Positions 11,672 through 23,233 of a stretch of DNA of 64,000 nucleotides are shown here, one piece after another (position 1 is the stretch's first letter; each line of letters opens with the position of its first letter). The position numbers and the translations under genes were made by a program. Origin of the DNA: Notamacropus eugenii (Eukaryota; Chordata; Mammalia; Diprotodontia; Macropodidae); contig NC_092877.1 of assembly GCF_028372415.1 (NCBI RefSeq), positions 253,517,010 to 253,581,009 on the forward strand, read 5' to 3'. Under the pieces are notes generated by a model. It was not told the origin of the DNA. It did not search any database and saw nothing but the letters and a program-made list of their open reading frames with translations.

Positions 11672-12536
11672 TAAATAGATAAATCATGATGGGAGGGGCG
11701 GGAGCCACAGAGTTGTTGTTTGGAATAGAAATTGTTACTACTGAAACACACTTTAAGCCAGGAGAGTCTAAAAACAGCCATTGAGTGGAGGTTGGTCAGT
11801 GACTCGTTATTTGGTCCATGGGCTTCAGAGTGTACTAGGTCTAAGGCTTTATGGAAGGAAAGAAAGGAAAAAGAGAAAGAAAGAAAGAGAGATAGAAAAA
11901 GAGAGAAAGAAGGAAGGAAGGAAGGAAGGAAGGAAGGAAGGAAGGAAGGAAGGAAGGAAGGAAGGAAGGAAGGAAGGAAGGAAGGAAGGAAGGAAGAGAA
12001 AGAAAGAAAGAAAAGAGGAAAGAAGGAAAAGAGGAAAAGAGAAAAGGAAGGAAGAAAAGTAAACAGATAAATCACCCTGGGAAGGGCAGGAGTCTTGGGT
12101 TTTTGTTGTTAGTATTGACATTCACTCTAAGCCAGGAGGGTCCAAAAATAGCCACTGAGTAGAGGTTGCGTAGGGAGCCATTGTTGTTCAGTCCATGGGC
12201 TTCAGAGTGTACTGGGTCTAAGGTTTTATGGGAGACAAGGGATCATCCCCCTGACTACTTTTTAAAGAGGCCTATTCACTGAATGGGCATTACCTCATTT
12301 TAAGTGAGAACCTAAGAAGGCCTAAGCCTGAAAAGCCAAGGTCTCCCATTGCATCCTGGGCCATCTCTTATCATCCTGATGAATATCTTGTCACTGGATC
12401 CAGATGGCTCAGGAGGAGAAAGTGAGGCTGTTAATCTTGAACAGCCCTTCCTCACCCTAAACAAAGTCAAGTGCAAGTCATGTAATCATTTTTCTGATGT
12501 CACGGTCCTCTTCCAAAATGAGAGATGAACACAACA
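11672..12536 (+). mobile_element. Composite RTE-tailed retroposon with internal GGAA VNTR
   Basis: An 865-bp unit is bounded by a perfect 15-bp direct repeat, AGTTAAATCTCAAAA (11657-11671 and 12537-12551), read as a TSD. Inside are copy 1 of an approximately 175-bp module (11672-11853), a GAAA/GGAA tract (11854-12058), copy 2 of the module (about 12059-12236) and a 300-bp 3' part. That part carries CCCATTGCATCCTGGGCCATCTC, GGATCCAGATGGCTCAGGAGGAGAAAG and a terminal TGATGTCACGGTCCTCTTCCAAAATGAGAG block like RTE 3' ends (compare 2240-2268). The 3' part resembles known marsupial RTE-mobilised SINEs. The duplicated module and VNTR are unusual. Confidence 0.65.
11854..12058. repeat. (GAAA)n/(GGAA)n VNTR
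   Basis: About 205 bp, with a nearly pure GGAA core at about 11910-11995 flanked by GAAA/GAAAA variants. It lies between the two module copies of the composite retroposon. Confidence 0.95.
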
Positions 12537-12551
12537 AGTTAAATCTCAAAA

Positions 12552-14799
12552 CAGCTACTGTACTATTATCATGTAAATTTCCAGATGTAGAGTTGAATAT
12601 CAATTATCTCTAAACAAAATGTTTTAGAGAAAGAAAAGGAAAATTTCACAATGTTCTCCTGATAAGAAAATAGGAAGCATTTTACAGTTTACTGAATATA
12701 TCTACTTTCTTAGCCTCATAAGGCATTTCTCAACTAACAACCAAAGGAAGATGAAAAAAATTCTACCATCTGAAACAAAAACATGGTCCACAGGGAGCTT
12801 TCAGGTAACATAGAGCTGTCCCTGTCAGGATCTGGGACTTTGGGGCCAACTTGGCATTGCCTCTTTTTCAAATGAGAAAACTATACTGAGCTGAAACTCT
12901 TCCAATAATTCCTTCAATGCATCAGACAGTCCTACTGAGATGTGCACAAAATATACTCCTTTGTACAAGAGAAATACCAAAGCAAAGTGACTTTTTCTAT
13001 GCAGAACACACTAAACAACTATCCTTTCCTAGACAGGCACAATGACATTCTTTAGTGGTCTCCTTTAGAATAAATAATACCCACAGAAGTTCAGGCAATT
13101 TCATCTGAGTACCACTATCCCAAAGGGTACTTGAAATTCTCCCATACACCCTTCTAACTCCCAGAGTAAACTATGTGAAATTTCAAATTCACCCACAAGG
13201 ACAACAATATAAATGGTTTCAGTTAGAGAAACATAAAAGAGTATCAATTGCTTGTGGTTTTAAGGCACAGGTATTCTTACCTGAAGTTGTAGGAAATTTT
13301 GCTTTCATAAAAAGCAAGCAGTATAGGTCTATTTAAACGCAAAAAGAACAATATGAACATTTCCTTTTTGTTTGTTTTTGCTTAAATGTGTGAATACGTA
13401 ATAACAAAAGAAACTCAAAATATAAGATTATATTCTACCCTCATTTGTAACATTTAAAGTCACGCAGATAAAGAACAGTAGATACATCATACAAAAACAA
13501 GTGCTTAAGTATGTTTCTAGGTTCATAGTCAGAGTGCTTACTTCAAAACGCAACAAATAAATTTAAATAAAGTCCATATATTTCCACTATATAGCAGCAA
13601 ATACAAAAACATTTAACAATGTCTTTAAAACTGTACAGCAAACTTTAACCCAGGGTTAATTTTTTAGCTCTGAGTCAAAAAAATTTTGCCATTAACTATA
13701 GAAATGTTAGGCACCAGCCACAAAAATTATATGGAGTAACCCATAATAGATCATGTACAGCACATAATATGAACAATAAATTTTCTAGAAAAATTTTTGA
13801 TGTCACTTTGGCACAATGCCAAATGCATCTAATGAGTCAGGAGACTTGATTCTAACCTGAAACAAGTCACCTCACATCTCTAAAGTCTCAAATATTCTAG
13901 CTCTAAAATTTCTTCCCTGGGTCAAAAATCTACTTTATTTTTGCCTCTAGCTGACTTCCAAAATCCATTATAAGCCAAGATTCTTCATTGTAAAATTCAA
14001 AATTCACTCTTTGAAATGTTATTAAAAGTTCCATATACATGGAACATATACTTTTTTCTTTTCATAATTGGATATCATCAGGATGGAGGGGAAGACATAT
14101 CTGCTACCAAATGCTCACTCTACAGTATTGTGCTAGACACCACAGAAGGGTAACTAACAAAAGTAGTCAAATAGTGCCTGCCTATAAAAATCTTCCAACT
14201 TTGGGAAATAATAATTTTTTTTTACTTTGGCACTAGTGATTAAATTTTCCAGACTGTGTAACCCAAAATATTTCCTGTAGGTGATAAATAACATTTCTGG
14301 GAATCATGGAAAAACTGGGTATATACCAGCTACCAGAAAAATGCCTGTGTAACATGCTTTAAAATTTCCAGAACAGTAAATTTCTTGTTAGTGTGTGTTT
14401 ATGAAGTAAGCCATCAGGTATTATTGGAAGGCAGTCTCAACTTGCTTGTAAAGTTGAGAAAATAACTTCTTCAATTTCACCATGCTTTTAAAATGTAAAT
14501 TTCTAACAAACATATTTGCTTTCACTCTATTTCATTTTTCCCCTTTATTCCTCATATATCTACTTTTTCTCCTCACACAATACTGACTACATTTCACTGC
14601 CATTAAATTCAACATGAATCAGTTATCTTGGCATGAATATATCAAGTAAAATAGAAAGTGGCACAATCTATGTCATGCTCACTAATACCAGGTAGTCTGC
14701 CTTGTTAATGCACTCACATATTTACACCAAAATCTGGATTACTGTCAATTTCACGTGAGCAAGAAGCAAAAGAACTGTCATTCCAGAATTTGATTTCTG
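12552..14799 (-). other. Repeat-poor stretch, possible 3'UTR of the SERINC1 retrocopy
   Basis: About 2.2 kb with no long ORF. Apart from a SINE-like scrap near 13800-13930 it has few repeat signatures. It lies immediately downstream (minus strand) of the retrocopy stop region and has the AT-rich texture of a long 3'UTR. I could not find the oligo-T that would mark a retrocopied poly(A) tail on the plus strand, so the boundary is unresolved. Confidence 0.35.
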
Positions 14800-16101
14800 T
14801 CAAAAATATCGTTTGTGAGAATTACAGAAAAGACTAGTCTCCGAACATGTTGCACAATGCCTATCCAGCTTGAAGAGATTTTCACCCAGACTGAAGTCCA
14901 TTTGTTGGTCATCTCATGAGAAGGCTCAGAAGTCCATTGTTACTCAGGGTCATCATGACAAAGTAAAACCAGGAACAGCATGAAATGAAAGAAGTGACTG
15001 TCACACCATTCCTTTCGTTGTCTATTGCTTGGTGAACATCATCACAATCATCAAGCAATTCATGTCTCACCACACCATCCTCTATCATTGTTGATACATC
15101 ACTGTTCAAAGTCAGTTTATGTACCTCACTGTTGTTAGATGACTGGATGCTTGAATAAAGCACACAACACACAGATAACTTAAGTCTCACAATTCCCTTA
15201 TCATCCCAATACTGGGCAGAGCCCCCTTGCCTTGGAATGCTTGTTGTAATATTACAGTCAATTATGCTTAATAAACTTGGATTGCACTGTCTGTCTCATT
15301 CCTCAAAGTAATTAATGAAGATTGCAACAAACCAGATCTTGACTCTTATGGGATCTTGAATAGACATTAGAATAGACATTATAAATGCTCCAATGTACAG
15401 AAGCATGTTGACACTGATGAAGGTTTTATTTTCTAAGCAAGCATCTGGGTAAGTGTAATAGACAGAGAATAGGACTTTAGGAACTAACAATAGAAGATAA
15501 TCCATTTCTGTAGCTGATAACAAAGCTGCATACCAACATCTTCAGTTCCCTTCTTATACTTTTTTTCAAACTATGATTTATTCCATGAGCAGCAAAGTCA
15601 ATAAGTAAAGCCAACTGGATGAGGATGAAGTGAAAGACCCCTACCATGCCCACATAAAAGTACACAGAAGTAAAGGATGCTTCTGGGATACAGCATGACT
15701 GTATTTAAGAATTTAGAATTTAATTTAAGAACCTAGAATCCATTGTGTACTGCAGCTCTGGGATCACTTCTGATCTTAACTTTGATAATCAGTAAGGAGA
15801 ACAAAGTGAAAAACATGGCTGTGCCAAAGCACAAACAGTATATACAGCTTGGTGTCCTACCAACACATTACAAGGCACAAGTCCTGTCCCACTATCACAA
15901 AAGCCAGTGATCGTATTTAACTGTCCTTCCATTCCTGGCATCAGTATCACACAGGATACAGCCATAAGCAAAGAGAATGCATAAATCAGGCTAGTTACTG
16001 TGGAGTTATTTTCACTGGGCAGCATTGGCACAGCAAACACAGAGTTCTCTACATAAACATGGTATCCAGCTCACCATGGAGTACAATCCGAGGATACCCA
16101 T
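14800..16101 (-). pseudogene. SERINC1: SERINC1-like processed pseudogene (retrocopy)
   Basis: Broken minus-strand frames, read from right to left, follow a serine incorporator almost end to end. The start is [16 protein letters not shown] (ATG at 16099-16101), then [13 protein letters not shown] and [15 protein letters not shown] with CNVLVG (about 15800-16030), [10 protein letters not shown] (about 15750), [19 protein letters not shown] (about 15640), [20 protein letters not shown] (about 15430), CNPSLLSII (about 15270), LYSSIQSSNNSEVHKLTL (about 15130), DDVHQAIDNERNGVT (about 15040) and [12 protein letters not shown] near the C terminus (about 14870). SERINCs are multi-pass membrane proteins of about 450 residues. 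Here the order is kept with no introns, which points to reverse-transcribed mRNA. Several frameshifts, stops and a small deletion around 15310 make it non-coding. SERINC1 fits better than SERINC3, but this is by memory. Confidence 0.85.
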
Positions 16102-16496
16102 CCTCACCAGGGCAGAGCAGGAGCTCCAGGAAGCTGTAAAGAAGATGCCAAGCTCTTTTTCCTCCCACAGCTTATTTATCATTTTCCTGGCACTTCTGGC
16201 CCAGGCCCCACCCCCAACTCTTTGAGGAGGTGGAGATCAGGCCCCAGGTGGGTTAGATAAGTAGTCAAGAGGCTAAGAATTAAGCCTAGTTACTGGGTGG
16301 AGGACATGAAGAAAGAATGGGTCCTAGTAGTCTGTGACCCCCCTCCCCCTAGGTAGACTCATTATGTGTGAACTACTTGATAAGAACAAGCTGGAGATTT
16401 CAGATTTCAGCATTAAACTTTGTATCAGTAACTATTCAAGATTCAGTAATATAGAACACATGAGTATATTAAATCATATACAAAATATATCAGTAC
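16102..16496. other. 5' flank of the retrocopy, unassigned
   Basis: The first 100 bp or so may be copied SERINC1 5'UTR (minus strand). The rest, including a C-rich segment at 16200-16240 and CCCCCCTCCCCCTAGG at 16338, is unassigned. Confidence 0.35.
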
Positions 16497-16665
16497 TTCC
16501 CAGGGGTGGGGAATCTTTGGTCTCAAGTTCACATGTGGCCTTGTAGCTCTTTGAGTGTAGCCTTTTGATACACCAAGTTTTTTCATAACAAATTATTTTA
16601 TTAAAGGGATTTCTTCTGTGAAGTTTGTATTCAAAAGGCCACACTCGAGGACCTAGATGGCCATT
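16497..16665. mobile_element. Foldback hAT-type MITE
   Basis: Begins with CAGGGGTGGGGAATCTTTGG, the classic hAT/Charlie-type terminal motif. Its interior is palindromic: GGCCTTGTAGCTCTTTGAGTGTAGCC (about 16530) pairs with GGCCACACTCGAGGACCTAGATGGCC (about 16638). The right terminal repeat seems lost or diverged. Confidence 0.6.
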
Positions 16666-19338
16666 TATCAATAAAGGGATTGTTCTTTGTTTTTTTAGAA
16701 ACTTGAACCAGTTGTGTGTGCATATGTGCATGTACCGGAAAAGAGATCTTTATAAGTTAAAATTGTTAGAAAAATATTCAGGTGCATTGTTTTTATGATA
16801 CTTTTTTTTTAAATTTTCTATATTCAAAATTGACTACTTTACCTTCTGCAGTCCTTTCTGGCTTGTTTGGTTGTGACCTGTTCTTCTATTCATTTTTCTG
16901 GCAGCTAATGTCTGTCTTGCTCATTTTTATTTGCTTATTATGTCATCCTTTATGCAGTTTATCTGAGTACATGACTGAAGATATTATACCACACATAGTT
17001 TCTAAAATATTACTTTCCTTTCTCCCAGGAATTTTTGTGGAATTTTGAGTCCTTATACATTAATCATTATCATTCAATATTTCAACATTGTTTCCCATAC
17101 TACCTTTTTGTAAGACCTTTTTAAAATTCTGTCTCAGGCTATACCCATGCCTACATATAGGAAAGTTCTTGTATAAATGTAACTTCCTCCTCAACTAAAA
17201 TATTAGGGAGATTGTGGCACTGATAAGGTAAACTTATTCTCAGAATGAAAAAGCCATAACATAGCCGAAGTTAAATTTCAGCTTTCTTACATAGAATGTG
17301 GCTGTATAGCCAGTATGGCATGATGATATGAATTCAAATTAATATAAATATTTAGATACATTTTTGGTCTAGCTTTTTTTTTTGTTAATCAGCTAACATA
17401 AATTGGTTTTTATTCCTGTTTTATGAAAAGAATCAGTGTATAAGACAAATTAAAATAAAGTTTCCATTACAAAATGATGCAGTGCTAGTACCAAGACATA
17501 TATATTCTTTTTATTCTCTGTATGAACAATACCAATTCAATTTTATCGTTGCTCATAAGTTATTTCACCTTTTAATTTTCTCTAAAAGTCTAATTCTGGT
17601 GAACACTCTCCAATCTATCTGGATCTCAGTATTCTGGTAATGGTTCAAAAGAGTCAAACAATATTACTACTTACATAGAGAAGGTTTTATAAACAAGGTC
17701 TTTGATGTATTTAGTTTTATCCTAGCAAAAGCCAAGGTGTCTCTTTTTCTTCCAAAACAGTCTGCCTTTAAGCATTTGCTACAAATCCATACGCTCTAAT
17801 TTCTGGAAAATACTTCTTTTCTTGCATCACTTGATGATTTATAGATGACCATTGGGGTGTGGTCAAGTTTGCAAAGTGTATTTGAACACAGTTCTTATGA
17901 AAGGTCAGTCTAATTGGAAAGTCTTTTAGGACTTAATTGAAAGTCTTCTGATTGATTCAGATCTACCTCACTCATTAAATCATTTAATCAAACCTAAAAT
18001 AGCTATGGTAATGATTTTTTTCCTGCCCCCTCATTTGAATTTTGAAGTGAAAGGAAAATTGTTATAAGAGAATTCTATAAGTTAGTAGATATCATTTTGA
18101 AATTATTTGAGAAAGTTCAGATGTAGTAAAAATCAAATATGTAATCATCAGTGTTCTCTAGGATAAATGCTAAACACAGTAGTGAAAAGATGTTTTCTAA
18201 AGCTCTTGTAAATGCAAATATTTTTTATGAAATTACAGATGCAGCACTTGATTTAGAAATATTAATTATGTTAGGAAGTAAATTGGTAGTTACTATAGCA
18301 ATAATTGTTTCTTGGAAAACCTACAAATCATATACTTGACATCATTACTCAAATGAAAATATTCGTCTTGTTAAAGAATTTGAAAAGGCTTTAACTATAA
18401 CCAAAATCATCTTTTGGAGAAAACAAAATGAGATGGCTTGTCATTTCTTCCAAAAAGAAGCACAGTAAGCCTTATATCTTGTGGATTTTGATTGACCCTT
18501 TATTTTTTTTTTTTGTGGATCCCTTTTAAGTCTAGACAAGTGTCACACTTCTGACTGGAACTAAACAATACCTTCAATTCACAGAACTCTGCATAATTTA
18601 GTGATTTAATTTAGAATTTCTGACAACTTTTGGTATAATACGATTATCACAAACCATATTCCTATTGACATATTTCTTATTTGATACAAGAAAGAATTTT
18701 TTAAAAATTAATCCCCATGGTAAAATAGCATACTATGAAATTTTTGTTCAATGGCAATTCACTTCAACACTGAGAAAAAAATATTTTATAAATGGAACTA
18801 ATGTGATTTTTCCTCATTATTTTTCATTATGGAAACATTCTGTCTATATACATAGTAACTTAGTAAATATAGGTGGGTTGCATTGAAAAGCTTGATATCT
18901 TGTAATTTAAATGGAAAGTGATTTTGAAATAGTAATTTCAAGGATGATATAAAAATTAAATTGAGATTTTGAAAACATATTAATAACAAAGGCCATATCA
19001 ACACAAAACAATTAGCTACAAGTTTGAACAACATGCATAAATTTTTGGTTTTCCAATAGCCTTCCTTCTCTGAAGATGACAAAGGTGAATGTTACAGGAA
19101 ACCCAAACTACTTGTTCACCTATGCTTAGGCAATCCTGGATGGCTTTATGACAAAGATGGTGACACTCTACCCAAAAATATCCAGGAAATCCTTGGGATG
19201 CTTGTCTACAAGCTTCTTTCATAAAGCTAATGATTCAGAGAAGGATACTGTCTACTATCTCTGAGCATTGTTTGATTTTAACTATAAAGAGATCAAGTTA
19301 TACATTCTGATATTTCTTCAATAAAAAATGCGTTATGA
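16666..19338. other. AT-rich intergenic stretch, no gene recognised
   Basis: About 2.7 kb without a recognisable gene. A plus-strand segment at about 19060-19205 reads as an uninterrupted 45-codon stretch with protein-like composition (contains LGNPGWLYDKDGDTLPKNIQ), but I do not recognise it. The rest carries short T and A runs only. Confidence 0.4.
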
Positions 19339-20130
19339 GGGGCCAAGACAAGATGGTGGACTAGAAAGACACACTTACACAGGGTCCTCCCCTCAGCCCA
19401 TAAAATACCTGTAGAGAGGGACTCTCAACATATTTTGGAGCAGCAGAAGTGGAGAACAGAGTGGAGGAGATTTCCAGCCCACAGTGACCTGAAAGGCCCA
19501 CAGAAACATCAGTTGCACCAGACGCAGAGCCAAGCATGGAGCCAAGCAGGGAGCCCAACGTGGAGCCCAGCCCAGACTTGGCCAAGCAGCACTGTGTGAT
19601 GAGACTCTGGGAGGAGGAAACCTCGGGAGCAGAATCTCCAGTATCAGTAGAGGCTCTTCAGATCCCTCAGCCCACAGGCACCAAAGGTCAGTGATGGGGT
19701 TTTATCAGCCGGCCAGGAAGGGAGAAGTGCCTTCCCATAGCTCCAGCAGCAGGCAGTGGCCACAGAGCCTGCACAGCAACCTGTACGGAAGCTCCATTGT
19801 TGGAACATAGAAAACCCTGGGCATTGAAGAGCTGAGTCTTACCTCAGCCCTGGGTGGAGGGCCTGGCCAAGCTGGTCTTTGTCTCAAATTGAATGGTGGC
19901 CCTGCCCATCCAGCTTATCTGAAAATCAACCCTCAGTGCTGACTTGGGAACTGGAGGCCAGGTGGCTGTGGAGAGATAACTGATAAAATTCTGGGCATAA
20001 AAATCCCTCTCTGAGTCAAGACCAGTACACGCTTGATTGTGCCACCTTCGAGGAACTGAGATCTCACAGATTCCCAGAGTATACCCTACTCTTGACAAAG
20101 GACGCAAAAGTCAAGTAACTGGTTGGGAAA

Positions 20131-21227
20131 ATGCCCAAAAAGGGGAAAAAAATAAGACTATAGAAGGTTACTTTCTTGGTGAACAGATATCTCCTCCCAT
20201 CCTTACAGATGAGGAAGAACAATGCTTACCATCAGGGAAAGACATATAAGTCAAGGTTTCTGTATCTCAAACATCCAAAATAAATATTCAGTGAGCTCAG
20301 GACATGGAAGAGCTCAAAAAGGATTTTGAAAATCAAGTTAGAGAGGTGGAGGAAAAACTGGGAAGAGAAATGAGAGAGATGCAAGAAAAGCTTGAAAAGC
20401 AGGTCAACACCTTGCTAAAGGAGACCCAAAAAAATGCTGAAGACAATAACACCTTGAAAAAGAGGTTAACTCAATTGGCAAAAGAGGTTCAAAAAGCCAA
20501 TGAGGAGAAGAATGCTTTAAAAAGCAGAATTAACCAAATAGAAAAGGAGGTCCAAAAGCTCACTGAAGAAAATAGTTCTTTAAAAATTAGAATGGAACAC
20601 ATAGAGAATAATGTCCAAGAAATCACAAAACAAAGCCAAAAGAATGAAAAAATGGAAGATAATGTGAAATATCTCATCGGAAAAACAATTGACCTGGAAA
20701 ATAGATCCAGGAGAGACAATTTAAAAGTTATGGGACTACCTGAAAGCCATGATCTAAAAAAGAGCTGAGACATCATCTTTCATGAAATTATCAAGGAAAA
20801 CTGCCCTGATATTCTAGAATCAGAGGGCAAAATAAATATTGAAAGAATCCACCAATCACCACCAGAAAGAGATCCAAAAAGAGAAACTCCTAGGAACATT
20901 GTGATCAAATTCCAGAGTTCTATGGTCAAGGAGAAAATACTGCAAGCAGCTAGAAAAAAACAATTCAAGTATTGTGGAAATACAATCAGATAACACAAGA
21001 TCTAGCAGCTTCTACAATAAAGGATAGAAGGGCATGTAATGTTATATTCCAGAAGTCAAAAGAAGTAGGACTAAAACCAAGAATTACCTACCCAGCAAAA
21101 CTGAATATAATACTTCAGAGGAAAATGGTCTTTCAATGAAATAGAGGACTTTCAAGCATTCTTGATGAAAAGAACAGAGCTGAAAAGAAAATTTGACCTT
21201 CAAACACAAGAAGGAAGAGAAGCATGA
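20131..21227 (+). pseudogene. L1/HAL1 ORF1 (degenerate)
   Basis: ORF1p is the RNA-binding, trimeric coiled-coil chaperone of L1 particles. The likely start is ATGCCCAAAAAG, followed by a short A-run indel. The N-terminal part (KTIEGYFLGEQ) has stops where the 58-kb copy reads Lys and Trp. A long heptad-rich coiled coil follows (20304-20640), then the RRM-like block with RSRRDNLKVMGLPES (about 20710) and a C-terminal domain (KQFKYCGNTIR at about 20960, then KWSFNEIEDFQAF at about 21120). At least three nonsense changes and one frameshifted stretch (about 20990-21110) are visible, so it cannot encode full ORF1p. Confidence 0.8.
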
Positions 21228-21352
21228 AAAGGTAAACAGCAAAGAGAAGTCATAAGGGCCTTACTAAAGTTGAACTGTTTACATTTGTACATGGAAAGAC
21301 AATATTTGTATCTCTTTCAAAACTTTTCAGTAACTGGGTAGTTGATGGGATT

Positions 21353-21353
<1 letters not shown>

Positions 21354-21401
<48 letters not shown>
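21354..21401. repeat. (CA)n microsatellite
   Basis: About 24 CA units in the HAL1 spacer. The minus-strand copy at about 58470 has a (GT)n at the equivalent place, so the dinucleotide tract is probably inherited from the element. Confidence 0.95.
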
Positions 21402-21403
<2 letters not shown>

Positions 21404-22272
21404 GCAGAGTGAATTGAATAGGATGAGATCATATCTGAAATAAATGAAATTAAGGGGTGAAAGAAACATATATTGGGGGGAGAAATGGAATGGGGCAAAT
21501 TATCTCTCATAAAAGAGGCAAGCAAAAGACTTTTCAGTGGAGGGAAAAAGAGGGGAGGTGAGAGAAAAACAAAAAACTTACTCTCATCACATTCGACTAA
21601 AGGAAGGAATAAAATGCACACTCATTTTGGTATGAAAACCCATCTTACAATACTGGAAAGTGGGGGAGAAGGGGATAAGGAGGGTGGGGGAGATGATGGA
21701 AAAGAGGGCAGTGGCAGGAGGGAGAAATTTGAAATCAACACTCTTGGCAGGGACAGGATCCAAAGAGAGAACAGAAGCAATGGGGGGCAGGATAGGATGG
21801 AGGGAAATATAGTTAGTCTTACACAACACAATTATTATGGAAGTCATTTGCAAAACTACACAGATATGGCCTGTATTGAATTGCTTGCTTCCTAAAGGGA
21901 ATGGGTGGGGAGGGAGGGATGAAAAGAAGTTAGAAGTCAAAGTTTTAGGAACAACTGTCGAGTATTGTACTTACTACTAGCAAATAAGAAATATAGGTAA
22001 TGGGGTATAGAAAGTTATCTGGCCCTACAGGACAAAAGAGAAGATGAGGACAAGGGAAGGGAGGGATGTTATAAGAGAGGGTAGATCGGTAATAGGGGCA
22101 ATTAAAATGCTCGGAGTTTTGGGGTGGGGGGAGGGGAGAAATGGGGAGAAAATTTGGAACCTAAAATTTTATGAAAATGAATGTTAAAAGTTAAATAAAT
22201 AAATTTTAAAAAAAGAATGATTTATGCATTCTCTAATTTAATCAGCTGTCTTTTAACCTCCACCAAAAAGCC

Positions 22273-22278
22273 CATTTT
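22273..22278. repeat. Provirus target-site duplication, left copy
   Basis: CATTTT directly before the LTR. The same hexamer follows the other LTR at 25542-25547. A 6-bp duplication is typical of betaretroviral integration. Confidence 0.85.
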
Positions 22279-22886
22279 TGCCAAGCCTAGAGTCCTGTAT
22301 TGGGCTACCCGAGTCTTTTTTACCTGTCCCAGGTCTTCAGTTGGCCAAACCAGATAAACGTATGAGAGAAAGGTTGTTCCAGAGTCAAACAGGGGTTGAG
22401 CTTTATTTCAGGGTCTGGGTTACAAATGCAGGGGGATCCTCCTTAGGAGGAAGAGGGGGAGATCTCCTAAGGAGGCTAAGCTTAAGGGATTGGAAGTAGA
22501 AGTACAAGCGGGGAGAGAGGGGGAGGGGAGAGAGGAAAGAAAAGAAGCGGAGCCCTACTTTTCTCTTTGGCTCCACACGTGCTAAGAGAGAGCTTTCTGG
22601 CTTCCTCAATCCTACTTAATCTTCAGCCACACAGTTTGCATCTCAATACCATGCTGTTAGGTAACTAGGTGTGCTCCAATCCGGGACGACCTCGAGGGCA
22701 GGGAGACTCCACCCATCAGGTATCTCCGGGGGAGAGTCGGAAATACCCGAGCTAGCCGAGCTAGCTCAGTCTGACCTTCTCGAACCCCCGCTGTTCATGG
22801 AGGGCCTCGTAAGACTCTAAGATTTAGAGGTCCCACTTTTACCTGCCCGAGACTGTCCACACGGAATTGAGCTTCCAGTCCCAACA
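22279..22886 (-). repeat. Provirus 3' LTR
   Basis: 608 bp. On the minus strand it begins TGTTGGGACTGG and ends CTAGGCTTGGCA. A polyadenylation signal AATAAA lies at 22402-22407 on the minus strand. The matching LTR is 24934-25541. Confidence 0.92.
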
Positions 22887-22902
22887 TATCCCCTTCTTTG
22901 TT
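22887..22902 (-). promoter_or_regulatory. Polypurine tract (plus-strand primer)
   Basis: The minus strand reads AACAAAGAAGGGGATA immediately before the 3' LTR, the expected place for the primer of plus-strand DNA synthesis. Confidence 0.8.
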
Positions 22903-23233
22903 ATGCGTGGAGCGCACCTGGCTCTAGAGCAAACAGTGGCTGGAGGCTGAGTGGATTAGGAAGGCCTTTAGCATATGAGTACCTTACAACAAGACTTCAT
23001 TCACACAGAAATCTGCAGCTAGCACAACTGACAAAGGGAGGCATCAAATAAAACAAAGATGAAACTAAATGGCTGAGTTACAACAGGGGAAGTGCAATCA
23101 ACTAATCCCAAAGCATATTTTAAGAGGAGCAGCTGGTGTAGGCGCCTTACATCACCACTCCCTCAGTCATGCAAATGGATCTCAACGGCCAAGCCTGAAT
23201 GGCCAAGCCTGTGGTATTCAGGTGAAAAGTTGG

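Larger units (their letters stand above)
19339..22214 (+). mobile_element. HAL1-like retrotransposon (L1 5'UTR, ORF1, spacer, 3' end, no ORF2)
   Basis: The start is a typical L1 5' end, GGGGCCAAGACAAGATGGTGG. The 5'UTR runs to about 20130, ORF1 to 21227, then a purine-rich spacer with a (CA)n tract, ending in GTTAAATAAATAAATTTTAAAAAAAG at about 22190-22214. There is no trace of endonuclease or RT between ORF1 and the tail. The same ORF2-less order recurs collinearly in the 3' part at 63309-64000, so this is a lineage rather than one deletion. Degenerate flanks AATGCGTTATG (before) and AATGATTTATG (after) could be an old TSD (9/11). Mobilisation would have to use L1 RT in trans. Confidence 0.8.

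Noticed and set aside
11732-12121. Open frames of 90-138 codons across the second GGAA array
   Set aside because: Same microsatellite artefact, inside a retroposon.
15477-15665. Functional SERINC protein
   Set aside because: Frames are short and shift several times between conserved blocks, and there are in-frame stops. No intact 450-residue frame exists.
21473-21895. 140-codon plus-strand frame in the HAL1 spacer as a new gene
   Set aside because: Purine-rich low-complexity spacer (Gly/Glu/Lys/Arg-rich). The matching region at 63704-63901 does not keep the same protein, so there is no sign of coding constraint.
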